Below, in pieces: positions 11,327 to 22,836 of a stretch of DNA of 64,000 bases (position 1 is its first letter; each line of letters starts with the position of its first letter). The stretch lies in contig JAKULF010000009.1 in the NCBI GenBank assembly GCA_022661535.1, positions 2,356,001 through 2,420,000 on the forward strand, written 5' to 3'. Origin of the DNA: Eutypa lata. Its lineage: Eukaryota > Ascomycota > Sordariomycetes > Xylariales > Diatrypaceae. A model generated the notes under the pieces. It ran no database searches, had not been told where the DNA came from, and saw only the letters and a list, made by a program, of their open reading frames with translations. The position numbers and the translations under genes are program-made.

Positions 11327-14192
11327 ATGGCCAACCTATTCGCGGACCCGCCCGGGGTCCGGATCCTTTCGGACTCAAGGTCATCTACCAACCCAACTGA
11401 GACTGTCGGATTGTCATTATTTTCGCACATAGACTTGGTGGAAGTAGTCGCATGACTTGGTCGAAGCATCATAACCTAGAATATTTCTGGCCTCAGGAGC
11501 TCTTACCGCAGGAGCCTGAAATCAACGAGTCTCGGATTTCGTCCTTTGGCTATAACTCTAACCTCCGGCCTGGAAGCGGACGGTCAAAGGTGTTCATTTT
11601 GGATTTCACCAAAGACCTCTTATAACTACGATTTGAAGTAGGCGACTGATGATTCCACACCAGGACTAGAAAATTTAAGAATTGGCGAAGTGGGTAGGAT
11701 CATTGAACAAGGCTTCTCACATTCGCTGATATTTGGGCTAGCGACCGATCATATTTGTTGTGCATTCCATGGTTGGACTCGTCGTGCAGGAAGCTTATAT
11801 CCAGGGCCAAAACGATCCGGCTTATGAAGCTATCATTAAATCCATTTCGTCTATAATGTTTCTTTCCACGCCGCACCGGGACACTAACTTAGCAGAAACA
11901 CTCAACCGAATCTTGACAGTTTCGTTCGTGGCATACCCGATACAATCCATCGCCGAGCTTTCGACAGGCTCCCAGACTCTGCAAAGGCCCAATGAACAAT
12001 TTTCAGCATGCTGTGCCAAACTTACAAATCGTGTCGTTCTACGAGACACGGCCTACGCTGATGGTCAAAACAAGTGTAGTAAGTTCCGCAACGACTTCTA
12101 AAACACCAGGCTAGGTTTAATCGTCGACCTATAGATGGTTCTAGAGACGGATTCGTCAATTTTGGGTTATCCTGGGGATATCTCTAAAGCACTTGACGCA
12201 GACCATCACGGAGTTTGTAAGTATGGAAGTCCTGACGATCCTCTCTACATCACGGTTCGGAACGTCCTCAAATCTTTCGTGGGGGAATCCATGCCTCAAA
12301 AGTAAGTTGCCATTGAGAGAGGACGTCGACTGCGTGCTTCTGACAGGGTATGATGACAGAAAACAACCGGGTTGGTACTGGGATTGAAGCACAAATAGAT
12401 CTCCAAAGATATTTAAACGTGACAGAGCTACCCGATCGCGATTACCTATGGTTTCTTCCGTGATCAATGGAAACATGAAACCTGCAACTGGATACTTGGG
12501 GTGGCGTAATAGCATTCGGATATCATGGCTATCCACTCACCGTCTGGGAGACCCGAGTCCCAGAGTTTTATTGCGGAATGCAACGTCTCCCCAGAAGGAA
12601 CTAATACTATAGCTCAAGACGACACTTACGGTGAGGTTATACAGGTTATGTAGCACCCTTGCAACGTGGATTTTGTTGAGCTACAAAGAGAAGCACTGCT
12701 TTCCAAATGGGCAATATACGAGGACCAGCCGTCAGCAACTATTCATGCCGGGGCACATTATTTGACCAACAATTGTGACGGCTCTCTTGTTGCCACGGGA
12801 GACACTATCGGATCCATCAAAGTGTTTGCGACTTCTGACTTGTCATTGCTGTATCAGTTATCTTCGCAGGACTCCGTCCTCGACCTGTCCTTTAGCATAG
12901 ACTCAAGCAGATTGTACGACGTCCGTGGTGGATATGCGAATGTTTGGGAACCCAACGCACTTGTCTGTCTTGCTGACAGTTCCGACGGACAAGACAACAA
13001 CGGCAATTCTTGGAGCGACGTAGAGGGTCTTGCCAAAATTTCGCTCCATGCCGAACATTACTTCCCAAGCGTAGCCACCATAATTTCATTGTCTGGAAAT
13101 TCTCCGAGTCAGTTATATTACTACGGTACAGGAGATGGGGTTGCTACCTTGTGCGAGGTTGGGAAGGGCCGCGTGTCTGAAATTGAGAGATTAGCGAGAT
13201 ATATGCCCATTGAGCATTTGGTGTGGAGTGACAACGGGAGACTGGCCGTAAAAAAGATCGTCAAGGTAGAGTCTTCGGAAAACGGCTGGAAGGTTGATCA
13301 CCATATGCACATGATGGTTCCAACTCGACACGGCCATATTAGTCAGTTACTTTTTCAACCCACGGGCGAGCACCTATTTGTTTCCACGCAGAGATCTCTA
13401 TCCAAGTTTGATCTCGAGACTCACTCTGTAACCCATGTCCAGCTGCCTTCCGATTTTCCACAAGTCAAATGGGTTTGCCACCCAACCGTACCGGCCTGGG
13501 TACTTGGATTTGGGTATGCCGAGATGCAAGTATTCTCTTGGGCGACGCTTGAAGGCGCTAGATCGAAAATGTGCTCCCTCCTCGTCTTCCAAGAACAGAA
13601 TCGTCCCTATTGGCGACCACCCCTGGCCACTCCAAAGAAGGTGAACAATCCGTAGGGAGACTCATATCTCACCACGAATCACCTGATATCCTTCTCGAAA
13701 CTCAATGTATAAACTCCATGGGACGTAAAGAGAGCCAGCATCTTCTATTTTCAGTATCGGACCTCGTTTGTGACTATGACCGAAGTCGTACATCTGCCGA
13801 GAAAGGCCGCAGCGGACGATTTACCATAGTCGATGCTACCAACGGAAATAGCGTCCTGTGTCCGAGAGCCGCTTGCCCTCCAATCACGACGCAGGCTGGT
13901 CTTTCTCGATAAGAATTAGTGGGTAGCGAGCTGGCGTCTTCAATCATCACTTCCTACGCACCCGCGTGGAGGAAGAGGGTCTGCTGGGTGGAGAGGCTCA
14001 ATAATATCCGGCGTTGGAATAGAGGAAGTGTATTTTCTACCGGGGGACTGGGCCTCAACGGATGAAGGCGAGCTTTGCGCCATGATTTCTGATGGAACAC
14101 TTCTTTGTCTGAGAAACGGGGAGGTTGCTGCTGTGTGCTCTGCTACGCTCCGCAAGTGGATGAGAACAGAAGGGAAGCCCTATGATTCTTAG
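11327..14192 (+). pseudogene. Relic of an NLR-like STAND gene: hydrolase N-terminus and WD40 C-terminus, NACHT lost
   Basis: Collinear pieces in shifting frames match a fungal NLR-type protein. About 11430-11625 gives IIFAHRLGGSSR, then TWSKHHNLEYFWPQE and SSFGYNSNLRPGSG, stopping at TAA. About 11749-12080 gives the hydrolase nucleophile region (VVHSMVGLVV, where families usually have HSMGGLVV) and FLSTPHRDTNLAE. 12135-12290 gives the linker SSILGYPGDISKALDADHHG. After a break, 12666-13655 is an open 329-codon WD40-like stretch, and 13960-14192 gives the last blade (LPGDWASTDEGELCAM, SDGTLLCLRNGEVAAV). Nothing between about 12300 and 12660 can hold a NACHT domain: no Walker A or Walker B is present. 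Such proteins sense non-self in fungal incompatibility and defence, with the alpha/beta-hydrolase domain as presumed effector. Frameshifts, stops and the missing centre show it is dead; boundaries are approximate. Confidence 0.8.
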
Positions 14193-15264
14193 CATCTATC
14201 CACATTCTACATTGATACCTCCTTAAACTATGTTGGGAACATTGACCATTGTTTGTGTATCATCCTATCTTACCACTACTCTTGTGCTGCTTAAAGAGAA
14301 AGTCGGGTGATTGACTACCTGGGTAGGTAGTCACTGTAGATTACCGAAAGCTTCCAGCTAGGGTTGTACATGTGCCCAGCTAGACCTCTAAGTCCACCAA
14401 ACCATGCCAAACTCCTTTTTGTCCTCGCACGATACTTCTACTACCTGAGGATTACATCTTTCGGCGTCGCCTCTAGAATAGCCTTCATGATCTTTTTGCA
14501 TTGCCTCTCCCCGTACATATCCCGACGGGCCAAAATACGCTCAACAATGTTACCTACCGGCATGAAGATCCTGTAAAACATGTTTTGGGATCTGCCGGAA
14601 GATGTTCATCAGCTTCTGTATTGCATACGGATCATTTTCTAAGGTCATGAATGACGTTGAACCATGATAAATTGCGACGGTTTTTACTCAAGGGAGAACT
14701 TCCTAGGTAAAACTTAGTCAGAGCAACCGGTGCTCCAAGGGTGACGACGTTAATGTGGTCCTATTCTCAAGGGTAGCACTGAAGATGGGATTTCGCATCA
14801 TGCAAAGTACGTACCCGGCATTGAATTATACAGAGACCTCTCTCTCGTAGATGTTCATGATGGGATAGTTACTCCCTTGTCGTTTATAATTCCATCATCG
14901 TGTACGCCGGCGGCGACATAGATTAGACTGCCTTGAATCCCATTATCAACGTACACTAGTCTCTGGCCAGGTTTTGATCCTATACCTGGCAGACCTGGTA
15001 CTAATAATGTGAAGACCCCTGAGTTGCCTGCTTGGCATTATTGGTTGCTATTAATCCCTGTCAAGGGACGGTTTCACAAACTAGCAGCGACTGAATAAGC
15101 AACTAATATACTTATGAATAAGATGCTATGATTCATTAAATTTGAGTCGTTCTATTATGGCTCCTGAATATGAGCAAAGTCCGTTATAAAAGCAAGACTA
15201 CATAGTCCTACGTACCTAGGTAGAGTCTAATAGAAATGGCGGGGTAGTCTACACCGTAATTATA
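14193..15264. other. Intergenic, no gene seen
   Basis: AT-rich, stop-dense DNA after the NLR relic. The 70-codon ORF at 14364-14576 has no family character. A TACCTGGGTAGGTA palindrome occurs near 14317-14332. It may contain more eroded relic sequence, but I cannot align any of it. Confidence 0.45.
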
Positions 15265-15550
15265 CCTTCCGTACGGAGGTTGGGGTCAAAATTAAACATC
15301 ATATGCCACATTTAAAGCTACGTGCGAATACAAGGAGGACGTAACGGACACTGTATTAGGGATTAGGGCACTTCAGTGAGCTTAGGCCATTATATGGCAC
15401 CTATAGGAATGTGATAAGCCCCCTAAAGCCGTTAAAGCTTAGCGCTAAAGCTGTACTAATCCGTTTGGGCCTTAAGTGGCTTTATAACTGGATGCACTGT
15501 GGCTAGTGTAGAGTATGATGTTTAATTTTGACCCCGACCTCCGTACGAAG
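15265..15550. mobile_element. MITE-like element with inverted terminal repeats and TA flanks
   Basis: The ends are inverted copies of about 36 bp. Reading inward from both sides gives CGTACGGAGGT, then C or T, then GGGGTCAAAATTAAACATCA followed by TA. The left arm has two extra C bases near its tip. Both ends are flanked by TA (15263-15264 and 15551-15552), the target duplication of Tc1/mariner-type insertions. The 210-bp interior is AT-rich with no ORF, so any mobility would need a transposase supplied elsewhere. Inverted arms and TA flanks are seen directly; assignment to the Tc1/mariner group is inference from the TA target. Confidence 0.75.
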
Positions 15551-16082
15551 TACCTACACCGCAGAAGGGAATCGCTAAGCCACACAACCCCACCAAGTGG
15601 GTGACGCAGGTGCGGCTTAGTTACATACCTACATACCTACTGCCTACTTACCTAAACGTCCCAGTTATCAATCCATTGGAACCTAAAGGCTTAAAGCTCA
15701 CTCGTCCAACTATATATTCGTTCCCTCTATTGTATTTTCAGAAAGGGTTGCATTGCGCGTAAAATTACGTCGTCGAACGCCTTCACAACGCCACCATATT
15801 GTCTTCATATTAACTTAACGAGCATTGTCTATGATATGAAGTAGTTTTTCGCATCGTGTTGGATTAACTTAGCCACGCTGTCTCACCGTCGTTTCTCCAA
15901 TCTATCTTGCTGGCCACATACGAGCGAGCGAACGAACGAACGAACAAGCAAACAAAACGTAACCAGAACGAGTCTCCATAACTGCGCTATAGTCGCAAAC
16001 CACCGACTATTACCGCACTCTATTCTCTTCGCTTTCTTTATCATCGGCACCAACGGTTTAACGGAGACTCGAAACCTTCACT
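15551..16082. other. Upstream region of the verprolin gene
   Basis: No ORF of note. Contains ACATACCTACC microsatellite (about 15623-15655), a GAACGAACGAAC run near 15923-15945, and pyrimidine-rich sequence just before the start codon, typical of an ascomycete 5' leader. Confidence 0.5.
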
Positions 16083-17809
16083 ATGCCACCACCACCACCT
16101 CCCCCGCCCCCTCCGCCGGGTATGGGAGGTCCTCCACCACCACCTCCTCCGCCAGGTAAACTGCCTGGAGGGGCGCCCGGAGCTGGTCGAGTACGTCATT
16201 CCTGAATATCCTACTCTTCTGCATTCTACTCTACTTCAACTATGCCTTGGAACTGACTAACATGGTGTCTATCGTTTTAGGGCGCGCTCCTTGGCGATAT
16301 CACAAAAGGAAGAGCTCTCAAAAAAGCTGTTACGAACGATCGATCCGCGCCCATAGTAGGGGCAACATCGGGGGGAGGGGGAGGCGGCCCACCCATGGGA
16401 GGAGCACCCCCGATCCCAGGCCTGGCCAAAGCCCCAGCGCCTCCCGGTCTCGCCCCGCCGGTCCCGGGAAACAGAGCCCGGAGTAACAGCGACCAAGTGG
16501 GTGGAGCCCGGGATTCCATCGCTGTCTCGTCGGAGCCTGCGCCACAGCTTGCTGGGATTTTCGCGGGCGGCATGCCCAAGCTGAAGAAACGAGGAGGGGG
16601 TGTAAACACAGGCGGTAGGCCAATCTATCTATCCCACAGCACTCTTTGATGATGAGCATTCATCATCGTTGAATGTGATGTGATATGTCGTGATGTGTTC
16701 GCTAACAGCCCTTTTCCAACCACAAAGCGGACCAGAGCGCGTCGTACAGAACAGACGAACCAGCAGCATCGGCTCCAAAACCACCATTCGCGCCACCGCG
16801 ACCGCCCGTGGGAGCCGCGCCCTCCATACCGGGGCGGCCCGTACCCCAGGCCCCCGCAGCCCCTTCCTCTTCCATCCTCCCATCGCCAGCCAACCTGCGG
16901 AGGACGGGCCTCAGCGACGGCCCTCGACCCATGTCCACAGCCTCCATGAAAGGCCCCCCACCACCGATCGGCAAGAAGCCGCCTCCGCCGCCGGGGTCGC
17001 GGAAACCATCCACGAACGTCCACCCGTTATCACATCAACATCAACTTCACCAGCAGCAGCAGCAGCAACCATCGCATGCGCCCCCAGTACCCGGCGCACC
17101 GGCTCCACCAGCCCCGCCGCCTCCGCCACCAACCTCGGCCCCGGCACCCCCGGCACCGCCTCCGCCTCCGCCTTCTTTATCCGCTACTTCGGCCCCATCA
17201 TCCGTGCCGCCAGGCCCGCCACCGCCACCACCGCCACCTCCAGCCATGGCCCCGAGACCGCCTGCTACACCGTCGCGATCCCCGCTACCACCTCCGCCTC
17301 CTCCGCCCCCGCCTTCATCAAGTAACGAGGGACTGACGCCGAGCATCGCGTTGCAAGCCGCGACGCGCGCATCAGGCGGTAGCGGCCGTCGTTCTCCTCC
17401 GAGCAGCAGCAGCACGCCTTCAGCGCCCCCGCCACCGCCCCCACCGCCGGCATCGCCTCCGTCGCGCGACCCGTCCACCGCAGCGGCGAACCGGGCCCGC
17501 GCCGGCTCGCACCTGAGGTCCTCGATGCTGGATCCGAGCGCGTATACGCTAGGTCCCGCTAATGGTGGCGGCGGTAGTGGCAAGAGTCCTAGTCCATCGC
17601 CGCTTGGTGGTGGTGGTGGTGATAGTAGAGGAGGTGGGGGAGGGTGGGGAGGAATAGGTGGACCCAGAGAGCACATCATCGTCCATGATACGCGGTGGAG
17701 GTTCCCGGATGAGAGTCAGTTGCCGAAACCGAGGCCGTTCCAGGGCGGGCCGCGGAGGTATCGCGCTGGAAGAGGGAGTAGTGTTCCGTTGGATTTGGGG
17801 GCGCTTTAG
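16083..17809 (+). CDS. Verprolin/WIP homologue, actin and WASP binding
   Basis: Three exons, 16083-16190, 16281-16614 and 16728-17809, giving 507 residues with phases 0 and 1 matching. The protein opens with poly-proline, then a WH2 actin-monomer-binding motif at about residues 37-60 (GALLGDITKGRALKKAVTND). A second, C-terminal-type WH2-like segment is near 126-145 (LAGIFAGGMPKLKKRGGG). The centre is Pro-rich with many PPPPP tracts (profilin and SH3 ligands). The tail at about 470 has the WASP-binding motif of fungal verprolins (RWRFPDESQLPKPRPF) and ends YRAGRGSSVPLDLGAL. Verprolin binds and stabilises WASP (Las17 in yeast) at cortical actin patches and promotes Arp2/3-dependent endocytosis. 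The large opposing ORFs here (for example a 210-codon Gly-rich frame on the minus strand) are GC-driven shadows. Confidence 0.93.
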
Positions 17810-18193
17810 GAGGGTGGCCGTGGTCGTGACCTTGATCGTGATTGTTTTGGTGGTGGTGATATTGGTACGATGGAGTTGCGAGAGTCAAAGAAGGCGGAAA
17901 GGGTGGAGAGGGAAGTTATGTCGACGAAGACGAGGATGGGGGATGAAAGAAGAGGGTACGGGGATGCGAGTGGGGACCGTGGCGGAAACGAGAGCGCGAA
18001 CGAAAATAACAACAATAGCAACAGCGGTGGTCGCGTTCGAGATACGATCTGGAAGGGGCATTCGCCCCGCAGCCAGAGAAGGGGAAGAGAAAGGCCGCCG
18101 GTGCCGGACGCTTCCTCTCCTTCTTCTTCTTCGCCGTCGTCTGAGAAGACCAGTCGTCTCGTGAATATCCTCGGGAGGTTTCGAAAAGAGTGA
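17810..18193 (+). other. In-frame open extension after the verprolin stop codon
   Basis: The frame of the verprolin gene stays open for 127 codons past its TAG (17807-17809) until TGA at 18191-18193. The tail would be Gly/Arg/Asp-rich, then polar, ending SRLVNILGRFRKE. Readthrough is possible, but other frames on both strands are also open here (17658-18164 plus; 17885-18487 minus), so purine-rich composition alone may explain it. It is most simply the 3' untranslated region. Confidence 0.3.
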
Positions 18194-19681
18194 ATAAATG
18201 AGCACCCGAGCGAGAATGGAATGAAAAAGAGGAAGGAAACCATACCACACCAGAGAGCGGGAAATGGTGAGGGAGATTCTGGATCCTCGTATAATAAATG
18301 CGTGTTGTGTTTGGAAGCAAGTGTGCGTACGGAACATTTGTGGGCGATACCCATCTCGTTTCTTTTTTCCCCCTCTTCTATTCGTAAAGGACTGCCCATA
18401 GAGAAAGGGGGGATTCATATACCAACCACAGGGTGAAGGGAGAAAGGGGATAATGGTTTCCAGCGTCGTTCGTTCGGAGCATAGCACAGCCGGCGCAGAA
18501 AGAACAAATAGCGAAGTTATAGGAGTGCAAAGCAGATCAGAGAGACCAGAAGAGAAGAGAACGGCGTGTTGGGTTACGTTTAGAACTTATGATTAGTGGA
18601 ATATGAACAGAATTACTTGCATACCTACCTACCTACCTGAGTACATATATGTATTTGGCAGATTCTGCAGTCCAATAATCGGTGTATTCTCTCTCTGTAT
18701 GACTAGGACTCTCTGTTCCGATGGTTTAGGTCTAAGAATCTACGTTGTAAATGTCCGTACAATGCCAATTTACGTAGAATACGTACTTAAGTAGCCTGGG
18801 GCCTAAGATATCCATCTACCACTGAGGAATCCATACCTCGGCGTGATTTCTTTTTATTCTATTTTGTTTTTTTCTTTTCTTCCCCAGCCACCATCGTGAC
18901 CTCCCCAAATCAAGGTTCGAAAGGTAAAATTATGACACCGCGGTAGAATGTCTTAATAGATAATAACTAAGGCCTACCAATCAGTCAGTCAGTCAGTCAG
19001 TGAGTCGTCGAGGGGGTACATCATCCACAATAGATGTCTACCGAGTCTTCGATTTTGCGTCTAGCTTCATCACAGTTCTATATTATGTCCTCCGCTAGTA
19101 CAACTCCTTCCTTTCATGTCTGGGTCACAACGTACACGGCGTTAGCTGTATTGGGAGATTTTCTATTACGCTATGTTCTACATGTCTACCGCTCTAAGAT
19201 GACGAGGTCGAATAACCATACATTACACAGCCTGCTTCAACGACTCGGAAGTATCAATAGGAAGCTTCGGTGTGTGCGCCAGAATCCGACTCAACAGGTC
19301 GAACAATATGGAGAGAAGAAAAAAGCTACTGAGGTACGATAGGCTATCATCAAGCCCCAAGTCCATCCTCATAGCTGACAATCTCACCAACGATCCTCTC
19401 GTCAACGGTACGCCTTTAGTTCGTTAGGGATCTCTTCGGATCTCTCTCCGGGTGCAGGCTGAAAGAAACCAAAGGCATAAGAGTACCAACTCTTGCATTG
19501 CCTCAAAACAGTTAACAGGTGAATGTGGAGGAGAAAAATGCGAATAAACATATACAGGATCGCAAGAAATATAATAGTTATGTCCCCAGATACATCGTCA
19601 GCATAGCCGACAACTTGGTAACGTCTCCTTCGGAATATCAACCTGGCTTCCATGATGAGAGGTAAGGATATGTTTCTGAAA
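18194..19681. other. Intergenic between verprolin and the 993-residue protein gene
   Basis: The genes converge here, so it holds two 3' ends. Contains CTACCTACCTACC (about 18622-18637) and a five-unit GTCA repeat (about 18981-19002). The 102-codon ORF at 19034-19342 begins MSTESSILRLASSQF and has one short hydrophobic stretch. It has no recognised motif and I do not call it a gene. Confidence 0.45.
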
Positions 19682-22600
19682 TCACCAGAAGATTTCTCTG
19701 TAGGCTCCCGGGGGAAGGCGCTCTTGTTTAGCCCCTCGCGCATTCCCAAGGCAGCCACCAGGATTCAGAGGATCTTGGTGATTATTGCACCAATAGCCTA
19801 CTCCATCCATTTGTTTGACCGTATCACTCGCCGCTGTAACGAGATCTTCGAAGACTCCCGCGTTACAGAGTGTTTCAGGTGACCATGTTGTCTCGTCTCC
19901 TAACTCAAGGTTCTCGTTCTCCTTGAAGGCTGAAATGATCGCTTTAGACTGTATGGATGCCTCGAACCACATGGGTGGATTGCCATTACTTGGGTTGCCG
20001 GGGAAAGCTTCGGCATAGTATTTTATAGGACCTTGCCCTGGATCCTCTACTTTGAGCTCCATGTCATGAATCTCCGAAATATCGAGCACGGTAGATCTTG
20101 CATCGTTAGTTTGGGGTACAGACAGAGCGGTCTTTTGCCGTGTGCAGGTCGCAGTGTTACGGATTCGAACGGTTAAGACTCCGACCTGGTACCCTCTCTG
20201 AGTGCTGAATTCCAAATGAGGTGGACCTGATTTCTGAGGGCTAATTTCAATAACTAATTAGTAACGAAGAATTCCCTTAAGAGTCACGTTTAACTTACAT
20301 GACACAGAGCGAATTCACCAGATCTTTAGCAAAGTTTTCGTATCCTTTGTCTAAGTTGTGGGTTTTAGAGACTTCCAGTTGGAAGTCCCAGGACCGCTTG
20401 ACACAATGAACAAAGAGCAGATCCTGCCGTTGATCAACAAGACGGATGTGATGAGAGAAGTCGGTAGTGTCAACTTTGAGGATGAGGTAAAATATATGAC
20501 CATCTATAGTTGTGGCTTCGCAAAGGAACTCATAGATTGAACGTCTACCATTAGAATCATGAGACCACATCCGCGTGCCATCAGGCTCTTTGAGCTCTGA
20601 AATATAGTTGGCGTCGCCTCCATGCGTGGTCAAGATTTCAGTAAACCAGAGGGCTTTGGGGTGAATACTGTTCAAATCTAATCTTTTCTTGAGCTTTGAT
20701 GGTTCCTGGTATCGGACATCGGAGTCCGGATTAGACGGGATCAGCTTTTGGTTGATTCTGGTGAGGCAGAATCTTCCGATCTGGGCTTTCACAGACAATA
20801 TGCCTGTGCACATTCTCAGAGGATCCAAGACCTCGGTCAGCGCTCGGTTCATATTTGAAAGTAGTTCAGGATCCAAGTATTTCTTTGTAGAAACTTTTGG
20901 CAGTTTACTTGACTCTGGAAGGTTGGCTGTAGTGGGGTTGCCTCTGCCTACTGCTGTGCTAGTGGTCACAGACCTCGTAGATCGCCTTTTCACAGCTGTA
21001 GCTTTGAAGCCTGCCTGCTGAAACATGGTGTTGTGAAATTCGCGATTTTCTCCTTGGAAAGTTGGTTCTTCTAGGTTTATTAGACACTCGTCATTGATCG
21101 TAGAAGATGAAGATGGCATATCAATAGTGGCTGGGTTTACATGAGAATCTTGAACCAGCGACTTCTTTGGCGCGAAGGTAGATCTCACCCCCAGATAAAG
21201 GCCTAGGAATGGGTCTTCTGAACAGTCAACTGGCTTGTTTAACCCCAATTTGGGAAGGGGGGCTGGATCACTAGATAGTTCAGAAATCTCTGAAGAGTCT
21301 CGTAGCTCCTGGCCAGACTGAGCATTGATCGTGGAGTCTTGGTGTATATCTGTAGACTGGGTATCACTTGTCTCTTGTGTGAGAGCTACCATCTGGGACT
21401 CCAGTTCGAGGAGCCTTTCGTCTGTTCCAAAACCTTCCATCTCAGGAGCAGCCTTGTCTGCCAAAGTTCCCAGTACCCCATTGATGTTTGCAGTAGCTGT
21501 TGGTTGGTTGCCATTGGGACCATGAACATCAGTTTTGTCATGTGACACAGGTATATTCCTCGCATCTGTATCTCGGCCAGATTCATCCGCTGACTGTTGA
21601 TATGCATTGACCTTGGCCATAGGTTGAGAGTTGGGTAAGTGGTCAACCCATGAAGTTATGTCAGGAAAGTCAGGTTGTCCCAGGAAGATTGGAGTGCTAC
21701 TATCTGTTTCTGGGATAGTCCTCTGAAGCGCCTTTCCGCGGTACTCCATGCTCTGAAAGGCCTTAAAAGGCTCTTCGGTATTCTTCCCTGAGGTAGCTGG
21801 GATGATTCGATTCTGCGGTGCCAGGGTGTAAGTGCCTGGCTGTAGGCTCCTAGACGATATGCGAATTGTTGCGCCTTTCGAAAACAGCTTAGAATAATCC
21901 GAGCTTTTATGGCGAATACGGTCTAAGAAAAAGCTTGGGAGAATATAGCTATTCACGTTGCTCAAGTATCTGAACTCGCCCGTCCAGCCACGAACTTCTT
22001 CGGAGTTGAAGAAGTGCCCACGTTTCTGTGCATGTTGGCACCCCTATCATAATAAAGTTAATATTTGAGAAATTAAATATCTCATCAATCAGACTTACGA
22101 AGTACTTGACTAGTGTGTTCAGTTTCTTTTTGACAAGAGAAATCTTGTCTTCAGAATCGGCACCTATCCATGTCGCCAATCCACAATTGTATAGTCTCAA
22201 GACGGCCCCCGTTGATTTCTGGAGCGTGGACAGCGAACTCCCGGGCAACAAGTCATGGATGGTGAATTGGTCGAGAGCTCCATCTTTGGGTATGTCCCAC
22301 TTGCTTTTGCAACGGCTTTCAAGGATTGGGTGCGGCGCTCGGGAAAACTCAAGTTCTCTCAATTCCTCTGGTGTGAGATGTGACTCGTTCCAAGCTTCTA
22401 TGGTATTAAGAGCTACCTCCGCATTGGAGTCAGGGTTGACGATGCGTTCCATGGCGTTCCCTGCAAATACCATCATAGCCTCCTCCTGGTCTCGAGGGCA
22501 TCTTATCTTGATTGTGCCAGCTTTGGGATCAAAGGTGATTTCATGTTTCTAGGAAAAGAAATAATTAGAACAATACTTCCCATAATCAACCGTTAATAAA

Positions 22601-22836
22601 CACCATACCACCGTGCTCTTCTCCATTTCCTCAAAGAATTGGCTGAGGGCTTTAGGATGCAAGACCCAGTTTGTGTCCAAGAAAAACTCGTAGTAGTCAT
22701 AATTGGCAGTTTCACTACCAGGACCGAAGACGTCACTATCTTCGCGCCTTGATGTCGGCTTAGGAGCGTTAGCCCAGCTAGGAAACTTGCGCTGTAAGAG
22801 ATCGCTCACCCGAGCCTCATCCGAAATAACCGACAT
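19682..22836 (-). CDS. Large fungal protein of unknown function, KH-like segment
   Basis: Four exons on the minus strand: 22836-22609, 22548-22099, 22043-20299 and 20240-19682, giving 993 residues with phases 0, 0 and 2 matching. The N-terminal part (exons 1-2) is folded-looking, with an aromatic start (NYDYYEFFLDTNWVLHPKAL). The stretch KHEITFDPKAGTIKIRCPRD and a later GAVLRLYNCGLATWIGADSE followed by KISLVKKKLN resemble the strand-helix pattern of KH RNA-binding domains; this is a weak visual impression. The middle (about 250-470) is low-complexity, Ser/Thr/Gln-rich and presumably disordered. The C-terminal 300 residues look folded again, with WFTEILTTHGGDANYISEL and ending PPGAYREIFW. I do not recognise the protein. 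It has no signal peptide or membrane segment. The long open third exon and consistent splice phases make the gene real. Confidence 0.8.

Noticed and set aside
17047..17679. 210-codon Gly-rich ORF on the minus strand of verprolin
   Set aside because: Mirror of the poly-proline CCx codons; no independent motif.
17758..17809. Alternative 52-bp intron removing the verprolin stop codon
   Set aside because: The donor and acceptor words exist, but the length changes frame and the result loses the conserved YRAGRGSSVPLDL ending for a Val/Arg-rich sequence.
19034..19342. 102-codon ORF with one hydrophobic stretch
   Set aside because: No recognised motif and no support from splice or codon pattern; could be real but cannot be supported.
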